64,000 nt of DNA from Rappaport israeli (GTDB taxonomy: Bacteria; Pseudomonadota; Gammaproteobacteria; Cardiobacteriales; Cardiobacteriaceae), in the NCBI RefSeq assembly GCF_001888055.1, contig NZ_LXHZ01000026.1, positions 62,001 to 126,000 on the forward strand, read 5' to 3'. The notes under the pieces are model-generated. The model was not told the DNA's origin. It did not search any database and saw only the letters and a program-made list of their open reading frames with translations. The position numbers were made by a program, and so were the translations under genes. The stretch's first letter is position 1, and the number at the start of each line of letters is the position of its first letter. Positions 30,711 through 45,768 of the stretch are shown in pieces.

Positions 30711-32106
30711 GACCCTTGACTTTATACGAGAAAATTTGGAATGCGCATGTGGTGGGGGAGTTGATGGGCAGTCGTTGCTGTATATTGATCGGCATTTTAT
30801 TCATGAGGTCACTTCACCGCAGCCTTTTGAGAGTTTGCGCGCTAACGGGCGAAAGGTGTGGCGTGCTGCGTCGATGCAGGCGGTGGCTGACCACAATGTG
30901 CCAACGCTTGAACGTGAGAAGGGGATTGTTGATCCTGTGGCGAGAGTTCAGGTGGAAGCGCTGGAGAAAAATTGCCAGCAATTTGGGGTGTCGTTGTTTG
31001 CGATGGATGATGTGCGTCAGGGCATTGTGCATGTGGTGGGCCCTGAGCAGGGGTTAACGCTTCCTGGTATGACGATTGTATGTGGGGATTCACATACTTC
31101 AACGCATGGCGCTTTGGCGGCGCTGGCGTTTGGCATTGGGACGTCTGAGGTGGAGCATGTGATGGCAACACAGACGCTGATGCAACATAAAACAAAAACG
31201 ATGCGTATTACAGTAGAGGGGGAGCTCGCTGAGGGGGTGTGCGGTAAGGATGTGATGTTGTTTATTATTGGCAAAATTGGTGCTGATGGTGGGATTGGTT
31301 ATACGCTGGAATTTGCAGGCTCGACAATTGAGGCGTTGTCGATGGAGGAGCGGATGTCGGTTTGTAATATGTCGATTGAAGCAGGGGCGCGCGCAGGTTT
31401 GATTGCGGTGGATAAAAAGACGCTGGATTATGTGCAGGGGCGCAAATTTGCACCTAAAGGAGAGATGTGGGAGAAAGCGCTTGCTTATTGGCAGACGCTA
31501 AAAAGTGATGAGGGAGCGGTGTTTGATCGTGAGGTTAAAATTGATGCGAAAGAAATTTTGCCTCAGGTGAGTTGGGGAACTTCGCCTGAGATGGTGTGCA
31601 ATATTGATGGCAGGATTCCGCATTTAGAAGAATATGCGCGTGAAGGCGCGCGCGAAACGGTGAAAAAAGCGTTGCAATATATGGGGTTGTCGTCTGGGCA
31701 AAGGATTCGAGATATTGCAATTGACGCTGTGTTTATTGGTTCATGTACCAACGCGCGGATTGAAGATTTGCGCGCTGCCGCGGCAATATTAAAAGGAAAG
31801 AAAATCGCGCAACGCATTGAAATGGCATTGGTTGTACCAGGGTCTGGGTTGGTCAAACAGCAGGCAGAATTAGAGGGGTTAGATCAGATATTTATTGAGG
31901 CGGGATTTGAATGGCGTGAGCCTGGGTGTTCGATGTGTTTGGCGATGAATGCCGACCGTTTACCTGCAGGAAAGCGGTGCGCATCGACCTCTAATCGTAA
32001 TTTTGAAGGACGACAAGGACAAGGTGGGCGAACGCATTTGGTGAGTCCTGCGATGGCGGCGGCAGCGGCAGTTGCTGGACGTTTTGTGCATTTTTCGGAG
32101 GTGTAG
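30707..32106 (+). CDS. leuC: 3-isopropylmalate dehydratase large subunit (one frameshift)
   Basis: LeuC with LeuD isomerises 2- to 3-isopropylmalate in leucine synthesis, using a [4Fe-4S] cluster. The start at 30707 gives [12 protein letters not shown], matching E. coli TLYEKLFDAHVV. The frame then breaks at G5 30754-30758; G6 restores [21 protein letters not shown]. Cluster cysteines are in [16 protein letters not shown] and [11 protein letters not shown], and [15 protein letters not shown] is the substrate region. The remainder is intact at a normal length of about 467 residues. Without frame repair the N-terminus would be mis-called. Confidence 0.95.
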
Positions 32107-32724
32107 ATGAAGGTTTTCACACGTGAATCTGGGGTAGCAGCACCATTGGCGCGCGACCATATTGATACCGATGCCATTATTGCTAAACAGCATTTAAAAG
32201 TGATTACAAAATCTGGGCTGGGGCGGTATTTGTTTTCTGACTGGCGTTATTTAGAAGACGAAACGCCTAATGCGGAATTTGTATTAAATCAACCTTGTTA
32301 CCAACAAGCTAAGTTTTTAATTTCAGGAGAAAATTTTGGCTGCGGTTCGTCGCGTGAACATGCGGTATGGGCGTTGGATGATTTTGGTATTCGCGCTGTT
32401 ATTGCAAAATCTTTTGGCGATATTTTCTATAACAATTGCTTTAAAAATGGGGTGTTGCCCGTTCAATTACCTGTGGCAGCGGTGGATGAATTATTAGCGC
32501 GCGCGAGCAAAGAGCCTTTGATGTTAACTATTGATTTGCAGGCGCAAACGATTGACAGTAAAGAGCAGGTCTGGACGTTTTTAATCGATAAGGCGCTGAA
32601 AAAAATATTGCTTGAAGGATTAGATGCCATTGGACAAACATTACAGCATCAGCAGGCAATTCAAGCATTTGAGAGAGTATATGCACAAAAATTCCCATGG
32701 CTTTTTAAAGGAGAGAAACTGTGA
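32107..32724 (+). CDS. leuD: 3-isopropylmalate dehydratase small subunit
   Basis: LeuD is the partner of LeuC and carries the swivel domain. [15 protein letters not shown] and the active-site loop [15 protein letters not shown] are conserved, as is [19 protein letters not shown]. It is unbroken at 205 residues. It starts immediately after the leuC stop and ends overlapping the leuB GTG start, so translational coupling through leuCDB is likely. Confidence 0.97.
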   Translation: MKVFTRESGVAAPLARDHIDTDAIIAKQHLKVITKSGLGRYLFSDWRYLEDETPNAEFVLNQPCYQQAKFLISGENFGCGSSREHAVWALDDFGIRAVIAKSFGDIFYNNCFKNGVLPVQLPVAAVDELLARASKEPLMLTIDLQAQTIDSKEQVWTFLIDKALKKILLEGLDAIGQTLQHQQAIQAFERVYAQKFPWLFKGEKL

Positions 32725-33803
32725 AACAGGTTTTATTATTGGCAGGAGATGGGATTGGTCCTGAAATTATGGCGCAGGCGAAAAAGGTGTTAGCGCTACT
32801 GCGTGCCCACGGTTTGGCGCTTAATGTGCTGGAAGGCAATATTGGAGGAGCTGGGGTAGATTCTGAAGGTGTGCCTTATCCAGAGAGTACGCGCGCCTTG
32901 GTAGCGCAAGCCGATGCGGTGTTATTAGCATGCGTGGGCGGTAAAAAATGGGATAACTTACCACGTGATTTGCGCCCTGAGCAGGGGCTTTTGGCGATTC
33001 GTGCGGATTTGGGTGTGTTTGCGAATTTGCGCCCTGTTAAAGCCATATCAGCACTTTCTGAACAATCTTCTTTGAAAAAGGAATTAATCGAAGGACTGGA
33101 TTTGTTGATTGTGCGCGAGTTAACAGGAGATATTTATTTTGGACAACCGCGTGGCATTGAAATGCAAGAAGGTGAGCGCATAGGCTTTAACACGATGCGC
33201 TATAGCGAGACAGAAATTAGGCGCATTGCCAAGGTGGCGTTTGAAGCGGCAAGAGCGCGTAATAAAAGCGTGTGTTCGATTGATAAAATGAATGTGCTGG
33301 AATGTTCGCAACTTTGGCGAGAGGTTGTGCAAGCGGTGAGCGCGGATTATCCAGATGTTAGGCTAACACATATGCTGGTAGATAATGCCGCTATGCAGTT
33401 GATTAGACAGCCTAAAGCCTTTGATGTGTTATTAACAGGTAATTTATTTGGCGATATTCTTTCAGATGAAGCCTCTATGCTCACTGGCTCTATTGGACTG
33501 TTGCCCTCAGCATCTGTGCGCGAAGATGGCGTGGGATTATATGAACCCATTCATGGCTCAGCACCAGATATTGCAGGACAAAATAAAGCCAATCCATTAG
33601 CGATGATTTTATCTGTTGGCATGATGTTGCGCTATAGCTTAGAACAACCCCTGCTTTGTGAAAAAATAGAACAAGCAGTTGAAGCGGTTATTAATCAAGG
33701 ATTGAGAACTGCCGATATTGCCCAAAAAGGGCAAGAAATCGCTACAACCGATGAAATGGGTGAAGCGGTTTGCGCGCAGTTACAGCAATTGTTGGCACTA
33801 TGA
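32721..33803 (+). CDS. leuB: 3-isopropylmalate dehydrogenase
   Basis: LeuB oxidises and decarboxylates 3-isopropylmalate with NAD+. Typical features are [12 protein letters not shown] at the N-terminus, [30 protein letters not shown], and the metal/substrate aspartates in [21 protein letters not shown]. It starts at a GTG within the leuD end (GTGA overlap). It is unbroken at 360 residues. Confidence 0.97.
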   Translation: MKQVLLLAGDGIGPEIMAQAKKVLALLRAHGLALNVLEGNIGGAGVDSEGVPYPESTRALVAQADAVLLACVGGKKWDNLPRDLRPEQGLLAIRADLGVFANLRPVKAISALSEQSSLKKELIEGLDLLIVRELTGDIYFGQPRGIEMQEGERIGFNTMRYSETEIRRIAKVAFEAARARNKSVCSIDKMNVLECSQLWREVVQAVSADYPDVRLTHMLVDNAAMQLIRQPKAFDVLLTGNLFGDILSDEASMLTGSIGLLPSASVREDGVGLYEPIHGSAPDIAGQNKANPLAMILSVGMMLRYSLEQPLLCEKIEQAVEAVINQGLRTADIAQKGQEIATTDEMGEAVCAQLQQLLAL

Positions 33804-33900
33804 TTTTTGTTATTTGCAGATAGTTCATGTACTGCTATAATCGCAACCAATTAACCCCTGCACGCTAGGTAGTGTGGGTATTATTTTACAAGGAGTTATC

Positions 33901-36474
33901 ATGAATGGTCGTCACTTTCCTGCACGTTTAAAATTAAGAAATGCCATTATCACAGCATTAGGCGTTGGATTTTCTTCTCTTGCTATGGCAATTGGCTTAG
34001 GACCTATTGAGGTCAATTCTTATATTGGACAACCATTAGATGCTTCTATTAAAGTCAATGGATTGTCAGCTAGTGCAGCAGAAAGAAGTTCAGTCTCTCT
34101 TGCCTCAATTGCAGATTATCAGGCTAGAGGCATTGAAAAATTACCCACGCATGACCAATTAAAATTCACGCTTGTGCCTAGCGGTAACAGTTATGTTATT
34201 AATGTTGAGTCTAAAGCAGGAATACGTGAGCCATTTATCAATTTCTTACTGACCATGAACGGTGAAGGCGGGACAATCACCCGTGAATATGCCGTATTTT
34301 TAAATCCTAATCCTGCGGTTATATCAGGAGTTGCGCCTAATGAAACACAGGCAGCACCTACTGCCACTGTAACCACCACTACAGCTACTGATAATGCTAA
34401 TGTAGGCGGTTGGGGTAATGTTGCTTTATCTGAAGCACAACCTGTTGCATTAACACCACAAAAAAATCAAACAGCACAACCTGTTGCATTAACACCACAA
34501 AAAATCAAACAGCACAACCAAACCAAACACAGGGCGAGGCGCAACTGCAAGCCACTGCGGGTGTTTATACTGGAAGTACTTACGGGCCTGTTAAAGCAGG
34601 AGAAACGCTCTACTCTATTGCAAAATTAACGCGTCCTTCTGAAAGTGTATCAGTCAATAAAATGATGAACGCCATCTATAAAGCGAACAGAAGAGCGTTT
34701 GCTTCGCGTAATTTGAATAGCTTAATGGCAGGCTATACGTTGACTATCCCAGATTTGCAGGCTGTTAATAGCACTACAAAATCTCAAAGTAAAAAAAACA
34801 CTAATAAGCAAAAAGAGCTCATTGAGCAATCAGTTGTTGAGAAACCCGAAAATCTTGAGGCGTACAACGAAGGATTAAACCAAAGCGCTGAGTCAATAGA
34901 TAAAATAAGACAAGAGGTTGAGCCAACAGTTACTGATGCTGAAATGGTAGAAGTGGTTGCTGAAAATGTTGATGCATTATTTGCTGATGAGATGCCAGAA
35001 GATATTGCAACCGATACAATGGCGGCAACGGCAGAAATTGCGCATTCTAATCAAACTCAATTAAATCAAGTGGATGAAGAACAAGAGGTTTTTCCTGTTG
35101 ATGGCGCTGATGAAATGCCAGAAGAGCAAGATGGCGTCGCAGATGAGATTTTAGAAGGCGCATTGCTATTAGATTCTCCTGAAAGCTTTGAGCAACCCTC
35201 TGATGCGAATGCGGACTTAGGAAATGAAAACAATCTCTCAGAAGATATAACACCCGCTGAAGAGGTTCAAAATGAAGAACCAGTTCAATCAAATGAAGAA
35301 CCAGTTCAATCAAATGAAGAGTCAGTTCAACCATTGGAGAATACAGAATCTGTCGCACCATTAGAGGAGAGCGCACAGCAAGAAGCGCCTGTTGTTAGTC
35401 CTGATGTAACGGCGCAAACTGAAGCTTTGAATGCACAATTGGATGAATTGGATGAGCCTCTCTTGCCTTTATGGATGTTGGCATTAGGTGGGGCATTTTT
35501 ACTGCTTTTAGTTTTGTTGCTTTTATAAAATATTGCGTGGGGAAAAAGCTCAAACAGAAGAAGAAATGAGCGAAGAAGAGATTCAGGCAATGTTGGCGAC
35601 AATGGAAGAAGAAGGTCAGTTTGCTAATACTTTGAATTTCAATAAGTTAACGGAAAGTCCAGACGGTGAAGAGTTTGATGATATTTCCGCGCAAATGCAA
35701 GATCAAGATATTTTCCAAGATGATTTTCAAGAAGAAATGTTTGTAAACACGCCAGTGGCTGCAACAGATAGTGAAACAGTTGATGAAAGGCATGAAACGG
35801 TTGAAGAAGTGGATGATTTTTCAACGCTAGATTTTGATTTGAGCGATATGCAAACAGAAGAGGCGCAATCAGATATCGCCGAATCGGAAGATTTATTTAT
35901 AGATGATTTTTCTACTGACATGGATGAACCTTCTTTTGCAAAAGGAAATAAATTATTTGCCGACGATACAAAAGAGAGCGCTTTTAAAGAAGAAAATGCG
36001 TTGTTTGCCGATGAATTTATTTTTGACCATTCTGATGGAAATGAGGCTGTTAATATCGAGGATGAGGCTTTATCATTTGAAACGTCTTCTAGTGCAGACG
36101 ATATGAGCTCTCCTTTTGAGGACAATTCAATTGGCTTTGATTTTGACTTTGAAGTGGAAGATGAAACGACGAGTTTTGACTCTTCTGCTTTGTCGTCATC
36201 TTCTGAATTTATGCAAGATGATGATTTAAAGCTCGACACTCAAGAGGATTATGCCTTTATTGATTCTGAAGAAAGTAGCAATAATGCTCCGATAGGAAAT
36301 GAGGTTCAGTCTTCTGAAAATATGGAGATTAATCTTGATTTGGCGCGCTCGTTCATTGTTACAGGAAATGGTGAGCGTGCATATGATTGGTTGCAAGAGG
36401 TTATTGAGTCAGGCAATGAGGCTCAAAAAGCACAGGCTCGTGAACTATTAGCGCAGATTAAACCAAAATCTTAA
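33901..36474 (+). CDS. fimV: FimV/HubP-like polar protein (two frameshifts)
   Basis: FimV proteins organise the cell pole and type IV pilus assembly. The N-terminal secreted part has GLGPIEVNSYIGQPLDASI and IREPFINFLLTMNG; then comes a peptidoglycan-binding LysM-like segment (YGPVKAGETLYSIAKLTRP), an acidic Glu/Gln-rich stretch, one membrane helix (LPLWMLALGGAFLLLLVLLL), a very acidic cytoplasmic region and the short C-terminal FimV domain (NLDLARSFIVTGNGERAYDWLQ). The start at 33901 follows an aagga site. Breaks lie at A6 34499-34504 (A7 in the sister repeat copy) and T4 35521-35524. The leuB-fimV-truA order is that of pseudomonads and relatives. Confidence 0.9.
34435..34512 (+). repeat. Two-copy 39-base tandem repeat in fimV
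   Basis: Two tandem copies encode AQPVALTPQKNQT. They are identical except that the second has A6 instead of A7 in its poly-A tract, which is what breaks the reading frame. The repeat lies in the Pro/Thr/Gln-rich linker between the FimV N-terminal and LysM regions. Confidence 0.85.
35271..35333 (+). repeat. Three-copy 21-base tandem repeat in fimV
   Basis: Two exact copies and one diverged copy of a 21-base unit encode NEEPVQS, NEEPVQS and NEESVQP in the acidic periplasmic linker. Copy-number change would keep the frame. Confidence 0.9.
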
Positions 36475-36522
36475 GCGGATAGTTAAGATTATTTCTTTGT
36501 TTTTATTTTAAATTTTATTCTA

Positions 36523-37320
36523 ATGATGAGATATGTCGCTGGTATTGAATACGATGGCAGCGCTTATTCGGGCTGGCAGCGCCAGCCCTTTTTGCTTTCT
36601 ACTATCCAAACGCAAGTTGAGCAGGCGCTTTCGCAAGTAGCCAATCATGAAGTGGAGGTTGTTTGTGCAGGGCGCACGGATGCAGGTGTGCATGCGTTAG
36701 AGCAGGTCATTCATTTTGATACAAATGCCAATCGCACATCTTACGCTTGGCTTGCGGGAACAAATCGATATTTGCCCCCCGATATTCGCTTGCAGTGGGT
36801 GCAGTCTGTAGCACAAAATTTTGATGCAAGACGCAGCGCGCAATGGCGAGAATATTGTTATTGTATTGCCCATGGTGGGCAGCCGAGCGCTTTATGGCGT
36901 AAGCGTCGCTATTGGCATCGCTATTCTTTGAATGCACAAAAAATGCATGAAGCGGCGCAAGTTTTATGTGGAGAGCATGATTTTAGTGCCTTTCGTGCTG
37001 CCGATTGTCAGTCTATAACGCCATGGCGTTTTATAGAGTCAATTACAGTGCGCGCGTTGAATGCGCATTTATTAGTCGTTGAGATTCGCGGAAATGCTTT
37101 TTTACATCATATGGTGCGTAATATTGTCGGGACTTTATTGGCGGTGGGGGATGAGCGTGAGCCTGTGCAATGGGTGGCGCAGGTGTTAGCCAGTCGTTCG
37201 CGTGCACAGGCAGGCGTTACAGCACCAGCGCATGGTCTTTATTTTAAAAAAGTGGGGTATGGCGCAGAGTTTAACTTGCCTTTGTATCGGTCGGCATTGG
37301 TGGATTGGTTAGGGGGGTGA
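36523..37320 (+). CDS. truA: tRNA pseudouridine(38-40) synthase TruA
   Basis: TruA isomerises uridines 38-40 in the anticodon stem of several tRNAs. The catalytic aspartate is Asp53 in GRTDAGVHALEQV. YDGSAYSGWQRQ at the N-terminus and FLHHMVRNIVGTLLAVG near the C-terminus are conserved. It is unbroken at 265 residues, 48 bases after fimV. Confidence 0.97.
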   Translation: MMRYVAGIEYDGSAYSGWQRQPFLLSTIQTQVEQALSQVANHEVEVVCAGRTDAGVHALEQVIHFDTNANRTSYAWLAGTNRYLPPDIRLQWVQSVAQNFDARRSAQWREYCYCIAHGGQPSALWRKRRYWHRYSLNAQKMHEAAQVLCGEHDFSAFRAADCQSITPWRFIESITVRALNAHLLVVEIRGNAFLHHMVRNIVGTLLAVGDEREPVQWVAQVLASRSRAQAGVTAPAHGLYFKKVGYGAEFNLPLYRSALVDWLGG

Positions 37321-37771
37321 AAATTGTCAGCATTTCTTGGATGGTGTTTGTTGCGAGATTAGGGGATGTTGTTTAAAAACTAATACGCGCTAAGCGCACG
37401 ATTGAGCGTTTAGATTTATAAGTTTTTGCACTCTAAAAGCTTATTGCAATAGGCGCGCTTTATAATAAATCTTTGCTAGAGCGCACTTTGACTAAATGAC
37501 TACCGTCTATAGGATTGGTTTTTATGTCTTGTTTGCACAGAGCATCAGCATGAGCGTTTGTGCTGGATGATTGAAGATATGCGGTTTGCTGGTGGGAGTG
37601 GATTTGCGAGTTTGTCTAAGCATGCGGTGGGTTTTGAAAGATATTTTAAACATGCTGGGCGGGTGGGAATGTATTTTACATTTGCTTTTATAGTTGGGGC
37701 GCTTGTACAAGGGGCGCTTTTACGCTAGTTTATTTTGCTTTTGCGCAAATTAGTATTGGGAGAATGCGTTG
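37321..37771. other. Long gap between truA and hisG
   Basis: No known gene is recognised in these 451 bases. The left half (37321-37500) is AT-rich with several gcgc-containing words but no clear terminator. The right half contains one unrecognised open frame, listed separately. A promoter for the his operon is expected here, but I found no box pair that I trust. No his-leader peptide with a histidine run is visible. Confidence 0.5.
37564..37728 (+). CDS. Possible small membrane protein, unrecognised
   Basis: This 54-codon frame starts at ATG 37564 (or 37576) and ends in a hydrophobic stretch MYFTFAFIVGALVQGALL. It is not recognised as any family. There is no good ribosome-binding site before it, and the minus strand has an equally long frame, so it may be chance. 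It would encode a small basic protein with a single C-terminal membrane helix. Confidence 0.2.
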   Translation, partial: WMIEDMRFAGGSGFASLSKHAVGFERYFKHAGRVGMYFTFAFIVGALVQGALLR

Positions 37772-38674
37772 GTGAATATGTCGACATCTAGATTAAAAAT
37801 TGCAATTCAAAAATCGGGGCGCTTAAGTCAGGATTGTCAGGAGTTGCTCAAGCAATGCGGGGTGAAAATCTATTGGAATGAGCAGCGATTAATTGCCTAT
37901 GCTAAAAATATGCCCATTGAGGTGCTTAGGGTGCGTGATGATGATATTCCCGGTTTAGTTTTTGATGGGGTAGTGGATTTGGGAATTGTGGGCGAGAATG
38001 TGTTGGAGGAGTTGGAGTTAGACCGTTTATCTGCCAATGAGCCAACCAGTTATCGGCGTTTGCGTGGTTTGGAGTTTGGGGAGTGTCGTTTGTCGCTGGC
38101 GGTGGCTAAAGAGAGTGAATATACCGGTGTTGAGTGCTTGGCAAATGCGCGTATTGCAACGTCTTACCCCAATTTATTAAAGCGCTATATGAATAGTCGA
38201 GGAGTTTCTTATAAAAATTGTTTGTTGGCAGGCTCTGTGGAGGTGGCGCCAAGTGCGGGTATTGCAAATGCTATTTGTGATTTAGTTTCTTCTGGGGCAA
38301 CGCTTGAGGCCAATGGATTAAAAGAGGTGGAGGTGATTTATCGTTCAAAGGCATGTTTGATTCAACGCGCAGGCGAGTTGGATAGTTTTAAGCAGTCGTT
38401 GGTAGATAAATTGTTGACACGTATTCAGGGAATTCAACAGGCAAGCGAGAGTAAATATATTATGCTGCATGCGCCTAAGGATAAGTTGGAGAATATTGTT
38501 GCGTTGTTACCCGGGGTGGAGAATCCAACTATTTTGCCGTTGGCGCATGATGCGTCGAAGGTGGCGATGCATGTTGTTAGTCAGGAAAATTTATTTTGGG
38601 AGACGATGGAGCGCCTAAAAGAGGCTGGTGCGAGTTCGATTTTGGTGTTGCCGATTGAGAAGATGTTGGTTTAA
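37772..38674 (+). CDS. hisG: ATP phosphoribosyltransferase (long form, HisG-L)
   Basis: HisG catalyses the first, feedback-controlled step of histidine synthesis, joining ATP and PRPP. Conserved parts are [22 protein letters not shown] and the PRPP loop region [23 protein letters not shown]. The C-terminal 90 residues form the histidine-binding regulatory domain, so no HisZ is needed. The GTG at 37772 fits the upstream ggaga spacing better; ATG 37778 would give the E. coli-like N-terminus MSTSRLKI. It is unbroken at about 300 residues. Confidence 0.96.
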   Translation: MNMSTSRLKIAIQKSGRLSQDCQELLKQCGVKIYWNEQRLIAYAKNMPIEVLRVRDDDIPGLVFDGVVDLGIVGENVLEELELDRLSANEPTSYRRLRGLEFGECRLSLAVAKESEYTGVECLANARIATSYPNLLKRYMNSRGVSYKNCLLAGSVEVAPSAGIANAICDLVSSGATLEANGLKEVEVIYRSKACLIQRAGELDSFKQSLVDKLLTRIQGIQQASESKYIMLHAPKDKLENIVALLPGVENPTILPLAHDASKVAMHVVSQENLFWETMERLKEAGASSILVLPIEKMLV

Positions 38675-38685
38675 TAGGGGGTTAT

Positions 38686-41089
<2,404 letters not shown>

Positions 41090-41098
41090 GGAGTGCGT

Positions 41099-42184
41099 AT
41101 GATGCCGACGTTATTTATTGACCGCGATGGGACGTTGATTGATGAGCCTAAAACTGATTTTCAAATTGATAGTTTGGAGAAATTGCAATTTGAGCAGGGG
41201 GTTATTCCTGCGTTGTTGGCGTTGCAAAAGCGCTATCGTTTGGTGATGGTTAGCAATCAAGATGGCTTGGGGACGCCTTCTTTTCCGCAGGAGGATTTTG
41301 ATAAACCGCATGAAAAGATGATGGCGATTTTTAATTCGCAAGGGGTGGTGTTTGCTGATGTGTTTATTTGTCCGCATAAGCCTGAGGAAGGGTGCGAGTG
41401 CCGTAAGCCTAAAACGTTGTTGTTGGAGGATTATATTGCGCGTGGGGCGTTTGATTTAAAGAATAGTTTTGTAATTGGCGACCGTGAGTCGGATTTGCAG
41501 TTGGCGCAGAATTTGGGCATTAAGGGGTTGCGCTATCATCCTGAGCAATTAAATTGGCAGCATTTATCTGAGCAGTTGCTTGCGCTACCTGTGGCGGGAA
41601 ATCCGCATCAGCCACGTGTAGCGGAGGTGGTGCGCACAACAAAAGAAACTGATATCCGCGTTAAGGTGTGGCTTGATGAGGCCGGGGTGAGTGAGATTGA
41701 TACGGGGATTGGGTTTTTTGACCATATGCTGGAGCAAATTGCAACGCATGCAGGCTTTAGGTTGTCGGTGCGCTGTAAGGGGGATTTGCATATTGATGAG
41801 CATCATAGTGTGGAGGATACGGCGCTGGCGTTGGGGCAGGCGTTGCGTGAGGCGCTAGGGGATAAGCGCGGGATTGCGCGCTTTGGGTTTGTGTTGCCGA
41901 TGGATGAGTGCCGAGCTAAATGTTGTTTGGATTTATCAGGACGTCCGTTTTTGAAGTTTAAGGCAAAATTTAGTCGCGACCGTGTGGGGGATTTTAGCTG
42001 TGAAATGACGGAGCATTTTTTCTATTCCTTGACTTATACGTTAATGGCGACGTTGCATTTATCGGTTAAAGGGGAGAATGCGCATCATCAAATTGAGAGT
42101 TTGTTTAAGGTGTTTGGGCGGACGTTGCGCCAAGCTATTCGTGTTGAGGACAATGCGTTGCCTAGTAGTAAAGGGGTGTTGTAA
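41099..42184 (+). CDS. hisB: Bifunctional histidinol-phosphatase / imidazoleglycerol-phosphate dehydratase
   Basis: This is the fused E. coli-type HisB. The N-terminal HAD phosphatase has [11 protein letters not shown] with the nucleophile aspartate and a zinc loop ([15 protein letters not shown]). The C-terminal dehydratase has the manganese motifs [13 protein letters not shown] and [14 protein letters not shown], plus [10 protein letters not shown]. The start ATG 41099 lies 5 bases after aaggag; ATG 41102 is also possible. It is unbroken at about 361 residues. The fusion is a marker of gammaproteobacteria and a few other groups. Confidence 0.96.
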   Translation: MMPTLFIDRDGTLIDEPKTDFQIDSLEKLQFEQGVIPALLALQKRYRLVMVSNQDGLGTPSFPQEDFDKPHEKMMAIFNSQGVVFADVFICPHKPEEGCECRKPKTLLLEDYIARGAFDLKNSFVIGDRESDLQLAQNLGIKGLRYHPEQLNWQHLSEQLLALPVAGNPHQPRVAEVVRTTKETDIRVKVWLDEAGVSEIDTGIGFFDHMLEQIATHAGFRLSVRCKGDLHIDEHHSVEDTALALGQALREALGDKRGIARFGFVLPMDECRAKCCLDLSGRPFLKFKAKFSRDRVGDFSCEMTEHFFYSLTYTLMATLHLSVKGENAHHQIESLFKVFGRTLRQAIRVEDNALPSSKGVL

Positions 42185-42187
42185 GCG

Positions 42188-42807
42188 ATGGCTATGAAAT
42201 TGGTCATTATTGATACGGGGTGTGCGAATTTGGCTTCGGTGCAATTTGCATTGCAACGCTTGGGCTATGCGCCTGTAATTAGTGCTGATAAGCAGGTGAT
42301 TGCTGAGGCGGATAAGTTGTTATTGCCAGGTGTGGGGACGGCGGCTTTTGCAATGCGTAATTTGCAGGCGCGTGATTTGATTTCGCTGATTGTGAATGCT
42401 TCTCAACCGATGCTTGGGATTTGTTTGGGTATGCAGTTGTTAACGCGTGCTTCTAATGAGTCGGGTGAGGTGGGGGTCAAAAATGAGTGGGTAGAGACGT
42501 TGGGCTGTGTTGAGGCGACTACGCAGCGCTTGCCTGATTATGAGTTGCCTTTGCCTCATATGGGCTGGAATCAGTTGGAGATAGTGCGTGAGCATGCGCT
42601 GTTTGAGGGGATTAAATCAGGGGCGTATGTGTATTTTGTGCATAGTTATGCGGTGGCGGTGGGGGATTATACTTTGGCAAGTTGTGTCTATGGTGCGCCG
42701 TTTTCGGCGGTTATTGCGCGCGATAATTTTTATGGTATGCAGTTTCATCCTGAAAAATCAGGGGCGGTGGGGGCTAAGTTGTTGCGTAATTTTGTGGAGA
42801 ATGTGAA

Positions 42808-42811
<4 letters not shown>
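42188..42811 (+). CDS. hisH: Imidazole glycerol phosphate synthase glutaminase subunit
   Basis: HisH releases ammonia from glutamine and passes it to HisF. The class I amidotransferase triad is visible: Cys79 in [10 protein letters not shown], and His and Glu in [23 protein letters not shown] is the oxyanion region. It is unbroken at 207 residues and overlaps hisA by 4 bases. Confidence 0.96.
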
Positions 42812-44334
<1,523 letters not shown>

Positions 44335-44335
44335 T

Positions 44336-44956
44336 ATGGCGCAAAAAATAATCTCTACGGCGGTAGATTGGGAGAAGATTCAGGGGTTGTTGCCTGTGGT
44401 GGTGCAAGATGCGCGCAGTGCGCAGGTGTTAATGCTAGGGTATATGAATGAACAGGCGTTAAAGACAACACAACAAACAGGGCGGGTAACGTTTTTTTCG
44501 CGCTCTAAAAATCGTCTGTGGATGAAGGGGGAGCAATCAGGGAATGTGCTTGAGGTGGTGGATTATAGTTTGGATTGTGATGGCGATGCGTTGTTGATTA
44601 TCGCCAATCCTATGGGCCCGACGTGTCATACGGGGACGGTGAGTTGTTTTTCTGAGCTTGAGGTGCAACCTGATTGGGTGTTTTTTGCTGGGCTGGAGCG
44701 CCTGATTGCCTCTCGTAAAGGGGCGGAAGCGAACTCGTCTTATACCGCCAGTTTGTATGCGCAAGGCACTAAGCGCATTGCGCAAAAGGTTGGAGAGGAA
44801 GGCGTGGAGACAGCTTTGGCGGCTGCGGTGGGCGATAAGGCAGAAACTTGCGCGGAGGCGGCGGATTTGTTGTATCACTTGACGGTGTTGTTGCAAGATG
44901 CGCAGCTAAGCTGGCAGGCGGTTATGGAGGTGTTAAAAGCGCGGCATAAGGGATAG
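44336..44956 (+). CDS. hisI: Bifunctional phosphoribosyl-AMP cyclohydrolase / phosphoribosyl-ATP pyrophosphatase
   Basis: This is the fused HisIE that performs steps two and three of histidine synthesis. The N-terminal cyclohydrolase has [32 protein letters not shown] and the metal-binding DCDGDALL with CHTGTVSCF. The C-terminal pyrophosphatase has [22 protein letters not shown] and ETALAA. The start ATG 44336, two bases past hisF, gives the correct N-terminus. It is unbroken at 206 residues and ends the his operon. Confidence 0.96.
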   Translation: MAQKIISTAVDWEKIQGLLPVVVQDARSAQVLMLGYMNEQALKTTQQTGRVTFFSRSKNRLWMKGEQSGNVLEVVDYSLDCDGDALLIIANPMGPTCHTGTVSCFSELEVQPDWVFFAGLERLIASRKGAEANSSYTASLYAQGTKRIAQKVGEEGVETALAAAVGDKAETCAEAADLLYHLTVLLQDAQLSWQAVMEVLKARHKG

Positions 44957-45007
44957 ATATGATGCGGTGATGTGTGGGGTTAAGATGGGCGGTATTAAGG
45001 AGCAATT

Positions 45008-45768
45008 ATGAGCGAAAGATTAGAACAGCGCTACACGCAAAAACAGGCGCAACAAGATGCGCGCAGGATTTATTTGCAGGAGTTTAGTGGGGAGCTTGCA
45101 ACGTTGATGGTTTCTGATGAGAAATGTGGGCGGGATATCCTTTTGTTTCTGTTGTGCCGTTTTGTTTGGATAGGCAGGGGCGGGCGTTGTTTTATTTGGC
45201 AACGATTGCCGAGCATACAAAAAATATTGTGCAAGATAAGCGGGTAACGTTATTTTTGCGCGCCTCAAAACGTGGTGAGGCGGTTAATCGCAGTTGGCGG
45301 TTAACGTGTATGGGGGAGGCGCAACGTGTGCCTGAGGCGGAGCTTTCGGAGGCTATGGCGCGATATTTTCGCCATTTTCCTCGTTCTGAGCGCTATGATT
45401 TAGCGCATTTTTTTCATTTGTATCGCTTTACGCCGATGCGGTGTCGCTTGATTATGGGGTTTGGCAGGATTGCATGGGTTGATTTTTCAGAGATGTTTGC
45501 GCCCTCGCCGTTTACTTTGGAGGAGGAGGCGATGATGATGGAGCATATGAATGCTGAGCATGCGCCACATTTGGCAAAATATTTGCTAGAAATGGGGGTG
45601 AGGGTTGTGCTTGAGTTAACGCCGCCACAGATGGTGGCGGTTAATCAATATGGTATTACGATTCTTTATTGTCGGCAGTTGTATTTTGTGAGTTTTGCAA
45701 AAGAGGCGCGCTCTGTGTCGGCTGTGCGTGCACAGTTGGTGGCATGGGCTCAAAAGAAGGTTGACTAA
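45008..45768 (+). CDS. HugZ-like pyridoxamine-phosphate-oxidase-fold protein (one frameshift)
   Basis: The protein has a split-barrel flavin/haem-binding fold. GYPFVSVVPFCLDRQGRALFYLA and EHTKNIVQDKRVTLFL (both shortened in the literature as the PNPOx motif) are followed by RLTCMGEAQRV, and the C-terminal DUF2470-like domain has MMMEHMNAEHAPHL. HugZ members degrade haem to release iron, using a C-terminal histidine; a clear HxxHxxH is partly present in EHMNAEHAPHL. Loss of one A at 45122-45124 breaks the frame; restoring it gives SDEKMWAGYPF. It has an aaggag site. It follows the his operon but belongs functionally with iron handling. Confidence 0.78.

Noticed and set aside
30842-31274. Long minus-strand open frames opposite leuC
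   Set aside because: They mirror the codon bias of leuC, have low-complexity His/Pro/Ser-rich translations and no ribosome sites, and the sense strand encodes a clear LeuC.
35271-35333. Possible CRISPR-like repeat array
   Set aside because: The units are contiguous without spacers, in frame, and encode a repeated NEEPVQS in FimV.
37522-37710. Minus-strand frame of 62 codons in the truA-hisG gap
   Set aside because: The translation is Lys/Thr/Pro-rich and resembles no family, there is no ribosome-binding site, and it mirrors another weak frame on the plus strand.
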